NCBI GenBank assembly: GCA_030673645.1
Contig: DAOVIO010000094.1
Location: 1-15,175 of the forward strand
DNA: 15,175 nt
Reading direction: 5' to 3'
DNA from: JAGLSB01 sp023135955
GTDB taxonomy: Bacteria > Bacteroidota > Bacteroidia > Bacteroidales > GCA-2748055
Made by a program: the position numbers and the translations under genes. Position 1 is the stretch's first letter; each line of letters begins with the position of its first letter. The notes below the pieces were generated by a model. That model did no database searches, was not told the origin of the DNA, and was given only the letters and a program-made list of their open reading frames with translations. Below are positions 15,079 through 15,175 of this stretch, in pieces.

Positions 15079-15175
15079 ATGAACAAATTCGAAGAAATTG
15101 ACCTCAAAAGAAAAGAATCAAATTCCAGATTTGAGAAACTAAATTCAAAGGTTTATAAACTTTTCTTAGAAATGG
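15079..15175 (+). CDS. Start of an unrecognised gene, cut by the window end
   Basis: ATG at 15079 opens a frame of 32 codons to the window end with no stop. The product begins MNKFEEIDLKRKE and is charged, with no signal peptide. AAGGA at 15068-15072 is an unusually good ribosome binding site for this window, 6 nt before the ATG. It lies 22 bp after the receptor stop, so it probably belongs to the same operon. No family is recognised. Confidence 0.55.
   Translation, partial: MNKFEEIDLKRKESNSRFEKLNSKVYKLFLEM

Overview
The window looks like a chromosomal accessory stretch of a Bacteroidota genome, probably an environmental Bacteroidales/Marinilabiliales-type organism. Four things point there: a type IX secretion C-terminal sorting domain, a TonB-dependent receptor with an N-terminal carboxypeptidase-regulatory-like domain, a small S23-type four-helix-bundle gene, and several TAnnTTTG boxes of the Bacteroidota sigma factor at plausible promoter positions. 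No rRNA, tRNA, CRISPR array or transposase was recognised.

Left part (1-2736). Two arrays of one 93-bp tandem repeat (about 1-307 and 2397-2666, same orientation) bracket a four-helix-bundle protein gene (+) and a convergent gene for a 460-residue surface-type lipoprotein (-). Each repeat is a conserved 63-bp core plus a 28-30 bp linker. The core has CTC triplets on its left side and GAG triplets on its right side, at matching 6-7 nt steps, so it can fold as a hairpin in more than one register.

Middle part (2737-8931). Two large secreted right-handed parallel beta-helix proteins (819 and about 1079 residues) are encoded convergently. They are paralogs: they share motifs in the helix (LQxDG, QxGGR, NWxHDxPKxxxRFD, KGDDH), a RDPxNLDFR stretch and a C-terminal fibronectin-like module. 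They are probably polysaccharide-active enzymes, but no exact CAZy family can be assigned here. Between their 3' ends lies a doubly deleted remnant of an aldose 1-epimerase (galM) gene, suggesting a sugar-utilisation locus that has lost material.

Right part (8932-15175). A secreted beta-propeller (Reg_prop-type repeats) protein with a T9SS sorting tail comes first. A MntA/HepT-type nucleotidyltransferase/RNase toxin-antitoxin pair with abutting reading frames follows. Next is a 574-bp non-coding stretch rich in inverted repeats. The last unit is a TetR-type regulator and a TonB-dependent receptor, probably one operon, led by a promoter whose -7 box sits between two 16-bp inverted arms (14/16 matching), a likely autoregulatory operator. 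A new reading frame begins at 15079 and runs off the window.

Working together: the beta-helix proteins, lipoprotein and galM remnant fit extracellular glycan degradation. The TetR/receptor pair fits a regulated outer-membrane uptake or efflux-associated module of unknown ligand. The most unusual element is the pair of 93-bp repeat arrays, one of which supplies a possible -33 promoter element to the first beta-helix gene.
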